Shown in pieces: positions 54,813 through 64,000 of a stretch of DNA of 64,000 nt; the stretch's first letter is position 1; every line of letters begins with the position of its first letter. This DNA comes from Marinobacterium iners DSM 11526 (GTDB lineage: Bacteria; Pseudomonadota; Gammaproteobacteria; Pseudomonadales; Balneatricaceae), in NCBI RefSeq assembly GCF_900107855.1, contig NZ_FNRJ01000006.1, positions 62,001 through 126,000 on the forward strand, in the 5' to 3' direction. Position numbers and translations under genes: made by a program. The notes beneath the pieces are model-generated. The model searched no databases, was not told the origin of the DNA, and saw only the letters and a list, made by a program, of their open reading frames with translations.

Positions 54813-56802
54813 GCCCGTTCAGCGTCGCACGACCGCGGGCCCGGTTCTGTTCCGGGCTCGCTTCACCCAACCCCTCACGCTCCAGATCTTCCTGCGGCAA
54901 TTCATCGATGAATCGACTGGGTGTGCAGTCCATCCACTCGCCAAACTGCCGCCGCTGTTTGGCCAGCGTCATGGTGAGTGTTTTCTGCGCCCGGGTAATA
55001 CCCACGTAGGCCAGCCGGCGCTCCTCCTCGATGGTATCCATTTCGATGCTGTTACGGTGCGGCAGCAGCTCCTCTTCCATACCGAGCAGAAATACATGGG
55101 GGAACTCCAGACCCTTGGAGGCATGCAGGGTCATCAGCTGTACCCGATCAGAATCGTCCTCTTCCTCCTGCCGGTTGAGCATGTCCAGCAGCACCAGCCG
55201 AGCAATCGCGTCCTCGATACCTGCGCCTTCATCTTCTTCCTGCAGCCGCTCCAGCGTGGACTGCAGTGACTCGATCAGAAAGTAGACATTCTGCATCCGC
55301 TTCTCGGCCACTACATCGCTGGAGGCATTCTGACGGATCCAGCCAGGGTAATCGATCTCGTCCACCAGCTCATGGATGGCAGCAATGGGGTCACCGTCAC
55401 GGCAGCGCTGATACAAACGGTCGATCAAATCACAGAAGCGGCGCAGCCGTTCCACCGCTTGTGCCGGCAAGACCTGCTCCAGCCCCAGCTCGCCACAGGC
55501 GTCGAACAGACTGACTTCACGCCCGGACGCGTATTCGCCCAGACGCTGCAGGGTACTGGGGCCGATCTCGCGCCGCGGCAGGTTGATGATGCGCAGGAAA
55601 GCGTTGTCATCATCGCGGTTGATCAACACTTTAAAGTAACTCATCAGGTCTTTGATTTCGGCCCGGGCGAAGAAGGAGGTCCCACCGCTGAGTTTGTAGG
55701 GCACCTGATAGTGCTGCAGCTTCATCTCAATCAGACGTGCCTGATGGTTACCACGATACAGCACGGCAAAATCACGGAAGCCGATCCGTTCACGCAGATG
55801 ACGGTCGAGAATCTCGGTGGCGATTCGCTCCGCCTCGGCATCATCGTTGCGGGTATGAATCACCCGGATCGGGTCGCCGTAACCCATCTCGCTCCACAGG
55901 GTTTTCTCGAACACATGCGGGTTGTTGGCGATCAGGGTGTTGGCCGCTTTCAGAATGCGGCTGGTGGAGCGGTAGTTCTGTTCCAGCTTGACCACCTTGA
56001 GGCTGGGAAAGTCGGTCTGCAGCTGGGCCAGGTTCTCCGGCCGAGCACCGCGCCAGGCGTAGATCGACTGGTCATCATCCCCCACTACGGTGAGACCGCT
56101 GCGGTGCCCCACCAGCAGGCGTACCAGACGATACTGGGACAGGTTGGTGTCCTGATATTCATCCACCAGCAGATACTGAATACGGCGCTGCCAGCGTTCC
56201 AGCACATCGGAATGGTTGCTGAACAGCTGCACCGGCAGCAGGATCAGGTCGTCAAAGTCCACCGCGTTGTAGGCCCGCAGATGGCGGTCGTAGGCCTCGT
56301 AGGCGCGGGCTGCCAGAATATCCTGTGGCAGCTGAGCCTCTGCCAGCGCCTGATCCGGCGTCAGCATGTCATTTTTCCAGTTGGAGATCCGGTGCTGCAC
56401 CTCATTGAGTTGGTCGGTATCTTCGTCATTCTGCAGCATCAGATCACGCAGCAGTGCCTTGCTGTCCTGATCATCAAACAGCGAAAATCCGCTTTTCAGT
56501 CCCAGATGCTTACGTTCACGGCGAATGATCGACAGCCCCAGAGTATGAAAGGTAGACACGGTGAGGCCACGCCCTTCCTGCTTGCCAAGCAACTGGCTAA
56601 CGCGCTCCTTCATTTCACGCGCGGCCTTGTTGGTAAATGTGACGGCGGCGATGCGACGTGCTTCGATGCCAGCGTCCTGCACCATCCAGGCAATTTTCCG
56701 CGTGATCACACTGGTTTTGCCAGATCCGGCACCGGCCAGAACAAGCAGAGGGCCGCCGATGTAGTGCACCGCCTCGCGCTGGCGTGGATTGAGTCTGCTC
56801 AT
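54787..56802 (-). CDS. rep: ATP-dependent DNA helicase Rep
   Basis: 671-aa superfamily 1A helicase that moves 3' to 5' on single-stranded DNA and helps replication forks pass protein blocks. Motif I AGAGSGKTSVI, motif Ia FTNKAAREMKERV, motif II VDEYQDTN, motif III VVGDDDQSIYAWRGA, motif IV LEQNYRS, motif V MTLHASKGLEF and motif VI RLAYVGITRAQ are intact. The C terminus is close to the Rep rather than UvrD length. It is divergent from the second EAL gene across a 227-bp gap holding repeats. Confidence 0.96.
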   Translation of the reverse strand: MSRLNPRQREAVHYIGGPLLVLAGAGSGKTSVITRKIAWMVQDAGIEARRIAAVTFTNKAAREMKERVSQLLGKQEGRGLTVSTFHTLGLSIIRRERKHLGLKSGFSLFDDQDSKALLRDLMLQNDEDTDQLNEVQHRISNWKNDMLTPDQALAEAQLPQDILAARAYEAYDRHLRAYNAVDFDDLILLPVQLFSNHSDVLERWQRRIQYLLVDEYQDTNLSQYRLVRLLVGHRSGLTVVGDDDQSIYAWRGARPENLAQLQTDFPSLKVVKLEQNYRSTSRILKAANTLIANNPHVFEKTLWSEMGYGDPIRVIHTRNDDAEAERIATEILDRHLRERIGFRDFAVLYRGNHQARLIEMKLQHYQVPYKLSGGTSFFARAEIKDLMSYFKVLINRDDDNAFLRIINLPRREIGPSTLQRLGEYASGREVSLFDACGELGLEQVLPAQAVERLRRFCDLIDRLYQRCRDGDPIAAIHELVDEIDYPGWIRQNASSDVVAEKRMQNVYFLIESLQSTLERLQEEDEGAGIEDAIARLVLLDMLNRQEEEDDSDRVQLMTLHASKGLEFPHVFLLGMEEELLPHRNSIEMDTIEEERRLAYVGITRAQKTLTMTLAKQRRQFGEWMDCTPSRFIDELPQEDLEREGLGEASPEQNRARGRATLNGLKGLLDDL

Positions 56803-56830
56803 GTCACCTCGAAAAAATTAAATCCGGATC

Positions 56831-56883
56831 GATACCGGCCGATACAGTTTTGATACAGCTGTTTGCTGTAATACTGCAAACAG
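56831..56883. repeat. GATACAG direct repeats and 8-bp inverted repeat in the rep/EAL intergenic region
   Basis: GATACCG (56831-56837), GATACAG (56841-56847) and GATACAG (56852-56858) recur with 10-11 bp spacing. Directly after comes CTGTTTGC (56859-56866), TGTAATACT, GCAAACAG (56876-56883), a perfect inverted repeat around a -10-like core. The layout suggests regulator binding near both divergent promoters; the protein is unknown. Confidence 0.55.
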
Positions 56884-57029
56884 AAGGCTGGATCGCGTAC
56901 TTCTGGCCATCACCAAAGCGTGATAACCTCGAACGTCGATCATGGCAATCGCCTATTATGACATGGCCCCCTGATGAAATTCAGACCCTCTGCGGAGGTA
57001 TTATTCAGGTGTAAAGGGGAAGCAGTACC

Positions 57030-58274
57030 ATGCTGGCAGATGATGAGCCGCTAAACCCGACAGAATCCGGACACCCAGCTCTGGTACTGATCAGCGAGTC
57101 TGATGTACTGGAAACAAGCTGGCGAAGCTGGCTGGAACCCTGGTGGCAGGGGCACCTGTATCGCTGCCGCTCCCCAGAAGACGCCGTCCCCATCCTGCAA
57201 CAGTTTTCTTCTTTGATCATCCTGCTGGAAACCGATTGCCCCGAGCACGCCAGCCGCACACTGAACCACCTACGCAAGCACTGCCCCATTGCCCCTTCTG
57301 TATTATTGCTGAAAGAGCCGCCTGACCAGCGCTGGCAGGCGCTGCTGACGGACCCCTGTAACGATCACATTCTGTCCTCCGGAGCCTGTGAAACCACCCT
57401 GCACCGCGTGCTGCGCTACTGCAGCAACCTGCTGCAGTGCCATGATCGGCTGCGCAAGCTGGAACAGCTGCAGCACCTGCAGAACCCTGAACCCACATCC
57501 AGCTATAACCCCGAACTCTGGCGCGCTCTGCAGCGGGAAGAGTTTGTGCTCTTCTATCAGCCACGCATCGACCTGCACGAAGGCAGTATCTGCGGCGCCG
57601 AAGCATTGATCCGTTGGCAGCACCCCAAGCGCGGTCTGCTCACTCCGGATCATTTCATTCCCGACTGCGAGGCTTCAGGGCTGGTGGTGCCACTCGGCTA
57701 CTGGGTCATTCAACAGGTGGGCAAGTCACTGCCGAACATGCTGGCCTCTGGGTTGAAGGGTCGTATTGGTGTCAACCTGTCGTTCCGACAGTTTCAGGAC
57801 CGCTTTCTCGCGACCACCATTGAACGCCTGATCAAACAGCACCTGATCGATACCCGAACCCTGGAGTTTGAGCTGACCGAAACGGCACTGTGCAGTGACG
57901 AAGAACATGTACGTGAATCGATCACCCAACTCAGCGCGCTGGGCGTGGAATTTTCACTGGATGACTTCGGTACCGGATACTCTTCGTTCAGCCTGCTGCA
58001 GAAGCTGCCGGTCGCCACGCTCAAGATCGACAAGTCCTTCATTGCCGGCATACCCGGTAACACGGACGATGAGGAGATCGTGCGTGCCATGATCAGCCTG
58101 GCTCACAACCTGAACAAACAGGTGATTGCAGAAGGGGTCGAAAACCGCGAGCAGCTGGAGTTTCTGATTCGGCATGAGTGTGATCAGGTTCAGGGCTACT
58201 TCTTCAGCCGCCCCATCTGCGAAGAGCAGTTTCTGACCCTGCTCAGTCGCAGTCAGCGCCAGCAAGCCCCCTGA
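57030..58274 (+). CDS. EAL-domain cyclic di-GMP phosphodiesterase with degenerate receiver
   Basis: 414-aa protein. The N-terminal 140 residues have receiver-like alternating strands (ALVLISESDVLETSWRSWL, SLIILLETD) but lack the phospho-acceptor Asp in the right place, so phosphorylation control is doubtful. EAL domain about 170-405 with EALIRW, VNLSFRQ, ELTETAL, DDFGTGYSS, TLKIDKSF, VIAEGVEN and QGYFFSRP: all catalytic residues look present. AGGGGAAG precedes the ATG. It overlaps the convergent comM gene by 32 bp. Confidence 0.92.
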   Translation: MLADDEPLNPTESGHPALVLISESDVLETSWRSWLEPWWQGHLYRCRSPEDAVPILQQFSSLIILLETDCPEHASRTLNHLRKHCPIAPSVLLLKEPPDQRWQALLTDPCNDHILSSGACETTLHRVLRYCSNLLQCHDRLRKLEQLQHLQNPEPTSSYNPELWRALQREEFVLFYQPRIDLHEGSICGAEALIRWQHPKRGLLTPDHFIPDCEASGLVVPLGYWVIQQVGKSLPNMLASGLKGRIGVNLSFRQFQDRFLATTIERLIKQHLIDTRTLEFELTETALCSDEEHVRESITQLSALGVEFSLDDFGTGYSSFSLLQKLPVATLKIDKSFIAGIPGNTDDEEIVRAMISLAHNLNKQVIAEGVENREQLEFLIRHECDQVQGYFFSRPICEEQFLTLLSRSQRQQAP

Positions 58275-59757
58275 AAGCCAGTGCCTCCAGCAGTTGTTCC
58301 TGACCCACTCGCTCTTCTCCCGCCAGATCTGCCAACGTCCTGGCCACCCGCAACAAACGATGACAGGCCCTGGCCGAAAGCTGGGTCTGCTTCATCACCC
58401 TGACCAGCAAGGCGCGAGTCGCATCATCAAGCGCACAATATGCTTCGAGATCACGGCCTCCAAGTTCTCGGTTCATGCAGCCCTGCCGCTCCAGCTGCCG
58501 TACGTGGGCTGCTACCACCCGCTGACGCACACGAGCACTGGATTCCCCCGGCTGATCCGGCTGCAGCAGTGCTTCGGGTGGCAGTGCCGGCACCTGCAGC
58601 TGCAGGTCGATCCGATCCAGCAAAGGGCCGGAGATCTTTTGCTGGTAGCGCCGAATCTGGTCGGGGGTGCAGATACAACGGTCCGTCCCATCGTCATGAT
58701 AGCCACAGGGGCAGGGGTTCATCGCCGCCACCAGCTGAAATCGGGCCGGGTAGCGGGTCTGCCGCGCTGCACGGGAGATCAGTATCTCGCCTGTTTCCAG
58801 TGGCTCACGCAAGACCTCAAGTACACGGCGCGGATACTCGGGCAATTCATCCAGGAACAGAACCCCCTGATGCGCCAGCGATATTTCACCGGGACGGGGG
58901 TGACTGCCACCACCCACCAGCGCAATCGCCGAGGCCGTATGGTGTGGTGCCCTGAAACTGCGCACGCCATGACAGGCTGGTCGAACATCATGCCCGGCAA
59001 CGGAGCAGATTGCGGCCACTTCAAGCTGCTGTTCAGTCTCAAGTGGCGGCAATAATCCCGGCAACCGTGCCGCCAGCATACTTTTACCGCTGCCGGGCGG
59101 CCCGGAAAACAACAGGTTGTGTCCCCCCGCAGCTGCCACCTCCAGCGCCCGACGCGCCTGCAGCTGGCCTTTCACATCGGCCAGATCAGGCCCCTCCTCA
59201 ACAGGTGTAACAGAGAGCGAGCCCAGCACCGGCTCCAGCCGCTGCTTGCCGGTCAGATGCGCCACCAACTCCAGCAAATGGCCCACCGCAAACACTTCCG
59301 TGCGCTGTGCCATCACTGCTTCAGCCGCATTATCAAGTGCCACTATCAGGCTGCGGCCGCTGCGACCTGCCGCCACGGCAGCCGGCAGAACTCCCCTTAC
59401 CGGTCGTACCGCACCGGACAGCGCCAGCTCACCGATCATTTCGGTTGCTTCGCTGCCCTTCCAGCGCTTCAACTGGCCGGATGCCAGCAGGATACCCACG
59501 GCAATCGCCAGATCATAACGGCCACCTTCCTTGGGCAGATCAGCCGGTGCCAGGTTGATGGTGATACGGCGCTGAGGAAAGTCGAATCCGGCCGTAATAA
59601 GGGCACTGCGTACCCTTTCACGGCTTTCCTTGACCGCCGTTTCCGGCAGACCAACGATCGACATTGAGGGCAGGCCACCCGACAGATGCACCTCAACGGT
59701 GACCGCTGGCGCCTCGATTCCGAGCTGGGCTCGGGTATGAATAACAGCAAGTGACAT
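58243..59757 (-). CDS. comM: YifB/ComM family Mg-chelatase-like AAA+ ATPase
   Basis: 504-aa hexameric AAA+ helicase. The N-terminal Lon-like/ChlI domain (MSLAVIHTRAQLGIEAPAVTV in parts) is followed by the ATPase core with Walker A GPPGSGKSM, Walker B GVLFLDELPEY and arginine-bearing RAARQTRYPARFQLVAAMNP. A Cys cluster PCPCGYHDDGTDRCIC resembles a zinc site. ComM promotes branch migration during integration of taken-up DNA in naturally competent bacteria. ubiK lies 29 bp upstream on the same strand. Confidence 0.94.
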   Translation of the reverse strand: MSLAVIHTRAQLGIEAPAVTVEVHLSGGLPSMSIVGLPETAVKESRERVRSALITAGFDFPQRRITINLAPADLPKEGGRYDLAIAVGILLASGQLKRWKGSEATEMIGELALSGAVRPVRGVLPAAVAAGRSGRSLIVALDNAAEAVMAQRTEVFAVGHLLELVAHLTGKQRLEPVLGSLSVTPVEEGPDLADVKGQLQARRALEVAAAGGHNLLFSGPPGSGKSMLAARLPGLLPPLETEQQLEVAAICSVAGHDVRPACHGVRSFRAPHHTASAIALVGGGSHPRPGEISLAHQGVLFLDELPEYPRRVLEVLREPLETGEILISRAARQTRYPARFQLVAAMNPCPCGYHDDGTDRCICTPDQIRRYQQKISGPLLDRIDLQLQVPALPPEALLQPDQPGESSARVRQRVVAAHVRQLERQGCMNRELGGRDLEAYCALDDATRALLVRVMKQTQLSARACHRLLRVARTLADLAGEERVGQEQLLEALAFRGLAGADCD

Positions 59758-59786
59758 GACACGATCCTTGTGTCGCTGGAAAGGGT

Positions 59787-60074
59787 TCAGAGTTGAGTAT
59801 CGTTATCCGTCGCTGCCGGAGCAGGGTTCTCCACCGACGGTTCAAGTGCCGCCAGGCGCTGCTCAAGCTGTTCAAGCTTATCGCGAGTGCGCATCAGCAC
59901 CGCCTGCTGTGCTTCAAACTCATCCCGGGTTACCAGATCCAGTTTGGCAAAGGTTCCCTGCAGCATGCTGCGCACCTGGCTTTGCAGCTCTTGCTGACCG
60001 GGAAGGTCCGGGCGTCCGGCCAGCAGCTGGCTAAACTGGCCGGAGAGGCTATCGATCAATTTCTGGTGGATCAT
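59787..60074 (-). CDS. ubiK: Ubiquinone biosynthesis accessory factor UbiK (YqiC)
   Basis: 95-aa coiled-coil protein (MIHQKLIDSLSGQFSQLL start; LVTRDEFEAQQAVLMRTRDKL in the coiled part; TRDKLEQLEQRLAALE). UbiK forms a complex with UbiJ at the membrane supporting the soluble Ubi enzyme assembly. The frame extends to 60176, but the ATG at 60074 has a GGAG upstream and matches the family N terminus. It is divergent from glnK and may be co-transcribed with comM. Confidence 0.92.
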   Translation of the reverse strand: MIHQKLIDSLSGQFSQLLAGRPDLPGQQELQSQVRSMLQGTFAKLDLVTRDEFEAQQAVLMRTRDKLEQLEQRLAALEPSVENPAPAATDNDTQL

Positions 60075-60151
60075 CCGGGGCTCCTGCACAAGGTTGCATC
60101 TCAATGCCGCTACTATAAACCAGATCGGCCTCGGCGTCAGATTCCAGAACG

Positions 60152-60185
60152 TGCACCAAAAGAGCACTTGCACCAAACCAGTGCA
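60152..60185 (+). promoter_or_regulatory. Two tandem NtrC sites upstream of glnK
   Basis: TGCACCAAAAGAGCACT (60152-60168) and TGCACCAAACCAGTGCA (60169-60185), each 17 bp and directly abutting. The second is a near-perfect TGCAC-N-GTGCA dyad; the first keeps only the left half well. They lie about 100 bp before the sigma-54 promoter, the usual enhancer distance. Confidence 0.82.
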
Positions 60186-60281
60186 TAAAAACAGACCTGT
60201 ATCACCCGCATATCATTCGAAAATGCCCTTTCAGTCCTCAATACAAATCGCAACCTTCTGTTTTAAAAAGATAAAAACAAA

Positions 60282-60299
60282 TTGGCACAAGCTTCGCTT
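60282..60299 (+). promoter_or_regulatory. Sigma-54 promoter of glnK-amtB
   Basis: TTGGCACAAGCTTCGCTT: GG at 60284-60285 and GC at 60296-60297 with exactly 10 bp between, preceded by T and followed by CAC as in the -24/-12 consensus. Predicted transcription starts near 60309, about 65 bp before glnK. Confidence 0.85.
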
Positions 60300-60319
60300 A
60301 GTCAGTACACACGGCCTGA

Positions 60320-60712
<393 letters not shown>

Positions 60713-60758
60713 ACCTGCCTGACAATCGACGTTTTTTATCTCTCTGGAGGATAAAACA

Positions 60759-62033
<1,275 letters not shown>

Positions 62034-62044
62034 GATCAAAACTC

Positions 62045-62075
62045 CGGGAGGCAAGCATGCCTCCCGCGTGTTTTT
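62045..62075 (+). terminator. Rho-independent terminator after amtB
   Basis: CGGGAGGCA pairs with TGCCTCCCG (loop AGCA), followed by CGTGTTTTT. It separates the glnK-amtB transcript from the second PII gene, at least partly. Confidence 0.85.
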
Positions 62076-62113
62076 CAGGCTGCGCCGATATGCGCGGCCT
62101 TTTGATTATGGGT

Positions 62114-62119
62114 ATACTG
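62114..62119 (+). promoter_or_regulatory. Candidate -10 element for the second PII gene
   Basis: TATACT (GGGTATACTG) 74 bp before the second PII start, downstream of the amtB terminator. It suggests sigma-70 transcription separate from the sigma-54 promoter. No NtrC site is seen here. Confidence 0.4.
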
Positions 62120-62189
62120 ACGCCACTGGTTTCTCCGCCGACCTTTCGGCCGGAGCTCCGTGGGATTACCACAGATCATGAGGACTTGA

Positions 62190-62531
<342 letters not shown>

Positions 62532-62536
62532 TAACC

Positions 62537-62562
62537 AATGCCCGGCATTATTGTCGGGCATT
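62537..62562 (+). terminator. Stem-loop after the second PII gene
   Basis: AATGCCCGGCA pairs with TGTCGGGCATT (11 bp with one G-U, loop TTAT), 5 bp after the stop. No T tract (CAATACACT), so it may be an inefficient terminator. Confidence 0.6.
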
Positions 62563-62682
62563 CAATACACTACCAAGATCATCCCTCCTCATAAACGTCT
62601 CCATTCTGAATCACCATAACCGTTGCCAACCCCGCTTTCTCCTGCCATGATGCTTTTTTATACAAAGACTAGGGGTATTCTG

Positions 62683-62733
62683 ATGGACCAGCAGCAAATG
62701 GCGCCCTGTCATGGCCAACACGCTACCTTGTAA
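62683..62733 (+). CDS. Possible 16-codon leader peptide overlapping the GGDEF gene start
   Basis: ATG at 62683 with AGGGG 7 bp upstream encodes MDQQQMAPCHGQHATL and stops at 62733. It overlaps the start of the GGDEF gene in another frame. The downstream gene itself has no visible ribosome site, so coupling through this leader is possible. Confidence 0.3.
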   Translation: MDQQQMAPCHGQHATL

Positions 62734-64000
62734 CTCGGCGCTTGTCGCACAGCTACTGCCGGCTCTGGAGCACTCACCAGCCGGCATTTGTCTGCTCGAC
62801 CTTGATGGCCGCTGCCACTATAGCAACCGCACACTGCGGCGTCTGTTGCACCATACAGAGGGCGAGCTGCCACAGGATCTTTTCCTGCAGGCACCGTTGG
62901 GATCGTTGCTGAAAAAGAACTTGGCCCATTTGGCCAGCGGTCGCCAGCACGCCTTTTCCCTGTCGCTGTTTCGCGGTCGGCATCAGCACCATAGCTTTTC
63001 TCTTCAACTAAATGCTTCCGTGCTGTACGACGAGCAGCGCAAAGTGTGTGGCTGCCTGGTACTGGCGATTGACGAACAGCAGTATCATCAGCGTGAGCTG
63101 GAGCTGCGCCAGCTGTCCAGCGCGGTCGAGAACAGCGGCAGTGCCGTGGTCATTACGGATATCAGCGGCCGCATCGAGTACGTCAATTCCCGTTTCTGTG
63201 ACATCACCGGCTACAGTCTGCAGGAAGTACTGGGCCAGACACCGGCACTCCTGCGCTCGGGCGAAACCGACCCCACCACCTATCGTGATCTGTGGCGCAC
63301 CATTCGCGCCAATCGCAAGTGGCGCGGCACCCTGCGTAACCGACGCAAGGATGGCTCGCTGTACTGGTCGATGCAGTCGATTGCCCCGATCAGCAATGAA
63401 AAGGGTTCCATTACACACCTGGTTTCCGTAGGGGATGACATCACCCAGCTGAAAGAGTACCAGAGTCAGCTGGAGCAGCTGGCCTATTTTGACCCACTGA
63501 CAGAATTGGGCAATCGCCGCGCCTTCCGCCAGAATCTTGATCAGATACTGGAGCAGCCCTCAGAGCAGTATCGTGCTCTGCTGCTGATCGATCTTGATCA
63601 CTTCAAGAAGGTAAACGATACAATGGGACATGAGGCGGGTGACTTGATGCTGAAAACCGTGGCCAACCGGTTGCGCTTCTGCATTCCCGAGCAGGACCGG
63701 GTATTCCGCCTTGGCGGCGACGAGTTTTCAATTCTGATTGATAATCTGGACAGCCTCGATACCCTCCGCGAGCGGGTCAGTGAAATGATCGCGCTGCTGT
63801 CGCAGCCGATGGATATCGGTACCCATGAGCTGCAGACCAGTGCCAGTATCGGCATCACCCTGATCGGTATCGACGCCTGCGATAACAGCGGACTGCTGCG
63901 CAACGCTGATCTGGCCATGTACCGGGCCAAACGTGCGGGTCGCAACACCTTTGCCTTTTTCAATCACAGCATGAACACGGAAGCACGCCGTACGCTGACA
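62711..64000 (+). CDS. PAS-PAS-GGDEF diguanylate cyclase, 3' end cut by the window
   Basis: Open to the window end, 430 codons visible. An N-terminal PAS-like region (about 10-125: LEHSPAGICLLDLDGRCHYS) is followed by a second, clear PAS (about 136-250: ENSGSAVVITDISGRIEYVN, FCDITGYS, WRGTLRNRRKDGSLYW), then a GGDEF domain from about 258 (DPLTELGNRRAF). Active-site RLGGDEF near residue 332 is intact, so it likely makes cyclic di-GMP. ADLAMYRAKRAGRN closes the GGDEF. An EAL domain often follows in this architecture but is outside the window. The start is uncertain because no ribosome site precedes ATG 62711. Confidence 0.88.
   Translation, partial: MANTLPCNSALVAQLLPALEHSPAGICLLDLDGRCHYSNRTLRRLLHHTEGELPQDLFLQAPLGSLLKKNLAHLASGRQHAFSLSLFRGRHQHHSFSLQLNASVLYDEQRKVCGCLVLAIDEQQYHQRELELRQLSSAVENSGSAVVITDISGRIEYVNSRFCDITGYSLQEVLGQTPALLRSGETDPTTYRDLWRTIRANRKWRGTLRNRRKDGSLYWSMQSIAPISNEKGSITHLVSVGDDITQLKEYQSQLEQLAYFDPLTELGNRRAFRQNLDQILEQPSEQYRALLLIDLDHFKKVNDTMGHEAGDLMLKTVANRLRFCIPEQDRVFRLGGDEFSILIDNLDSLDTLRERVSEMIALLSQPMDIGTHELQTSASIGITLIGIDACDNSGLLRNADLAMYRAKRAGRNTFAFFNHSMNTEARRTLT

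Noticed and set aside
55372-56853. Plus-strand open frame of 493 codons opposite rep
   Set aside because: Shadow of the conserved helicase gene; no domain seen and no ribosome site.
56841-56858. Pho box for rep (CTGTATC AAAA CTGTATC on the minus strand)
   Set aside because: Spacing matches, but the last three bases of each half-site differ from CTGTCAT and no -10 lies 10 bp downstream.
56859-56883. LexA box upstream of rep
   Set aside because: CTGT and ACAG ends are present, but the spacing is not the 8 bp of a CTGT-N8-ACAG site. Reported instead as an unassigned dyad.

Overview
The window is chromosomal DNA from a gammaproteobacterium. It has ubiquinone genes (ubiC, ubiA, ubiK), an E. coli/Pseudomonas-type glnE, rep and comM, LPS genes next to ilvE-glnE, and a phoB/phoR/pst block beside ubiC-ubiA. 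The gene neighbourhoods resemble those of Pseudomonadales/Oceanospirillales. A marine Oceanospirillales bacterium (Marinobacterium-like) is my best guess, and it is only an inference. No rRNA, tRNA, CRISPR array, insertion sequence or prophage was seen. The sequence is tightly packed, and no gene-free stretch exceeds about 300 bases.

Left end (1-9.0 kb): a lipopolysaccharide/polysaccharide locus. It holds an asparagine-synthase-like amidotransferase, three GT4 glycosyltransferases, one WaaE-like GT2, a pyruvyl-transferase-like protein, an O-antigen ligase/polymerase and an ELM1-family protein. Five of these genes overlap end to start. The centre of the block (about 4.2-7.0 kb) is visibly richer in A/T than its surroundings. 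From 9.2 to 30.1 kb lie core metabolic genes: ilvE, glnE, a CYTH triphosphatase, a Pit phosphate transporter with its DUF47 partner, argE-argA, a PhoP/PhoQ-like pair with a PepSY protein, ald, ilvD, the ovothiol synthase ovoA, an SpmA/SpmB fusion, an SLC13 transporter and a YciA-type thioesterase.

Centre (30.2-45.3 kb): a phosphate island. Two complete, non-identical PstSCAB transporters lie head to tail, followed by phoU, ubiC, ubiA, phoB and phoR. Good Pho boxes sit exactly 10 bp upstream of -10 elements in front of the first pstS and of phoB. A third Pho-box-like array lies between the CYTH gene and the Pit operon at 13.9 kb, so high- and low-affinity phosphate uptake may be controlled in opposite directions.

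Right part (45.3-64 kb): cysZ, an oxidoreductase, a yjaG operon with two small membrane proteins, a TRAP transporter lacking its binding protein, and a response-regulator phosphodiesterase with a partner histidine kinase. These are followed by rep, a second EAL protein, comM, ubiK, the nitrogen locus glnK-amtB-glnK2 (two tandem NtrC sites and a sigma-54 promoter), and a PAS-GGDEF protein cut by the window edge. Five convergent gene pairs overlap at their 3' ends.
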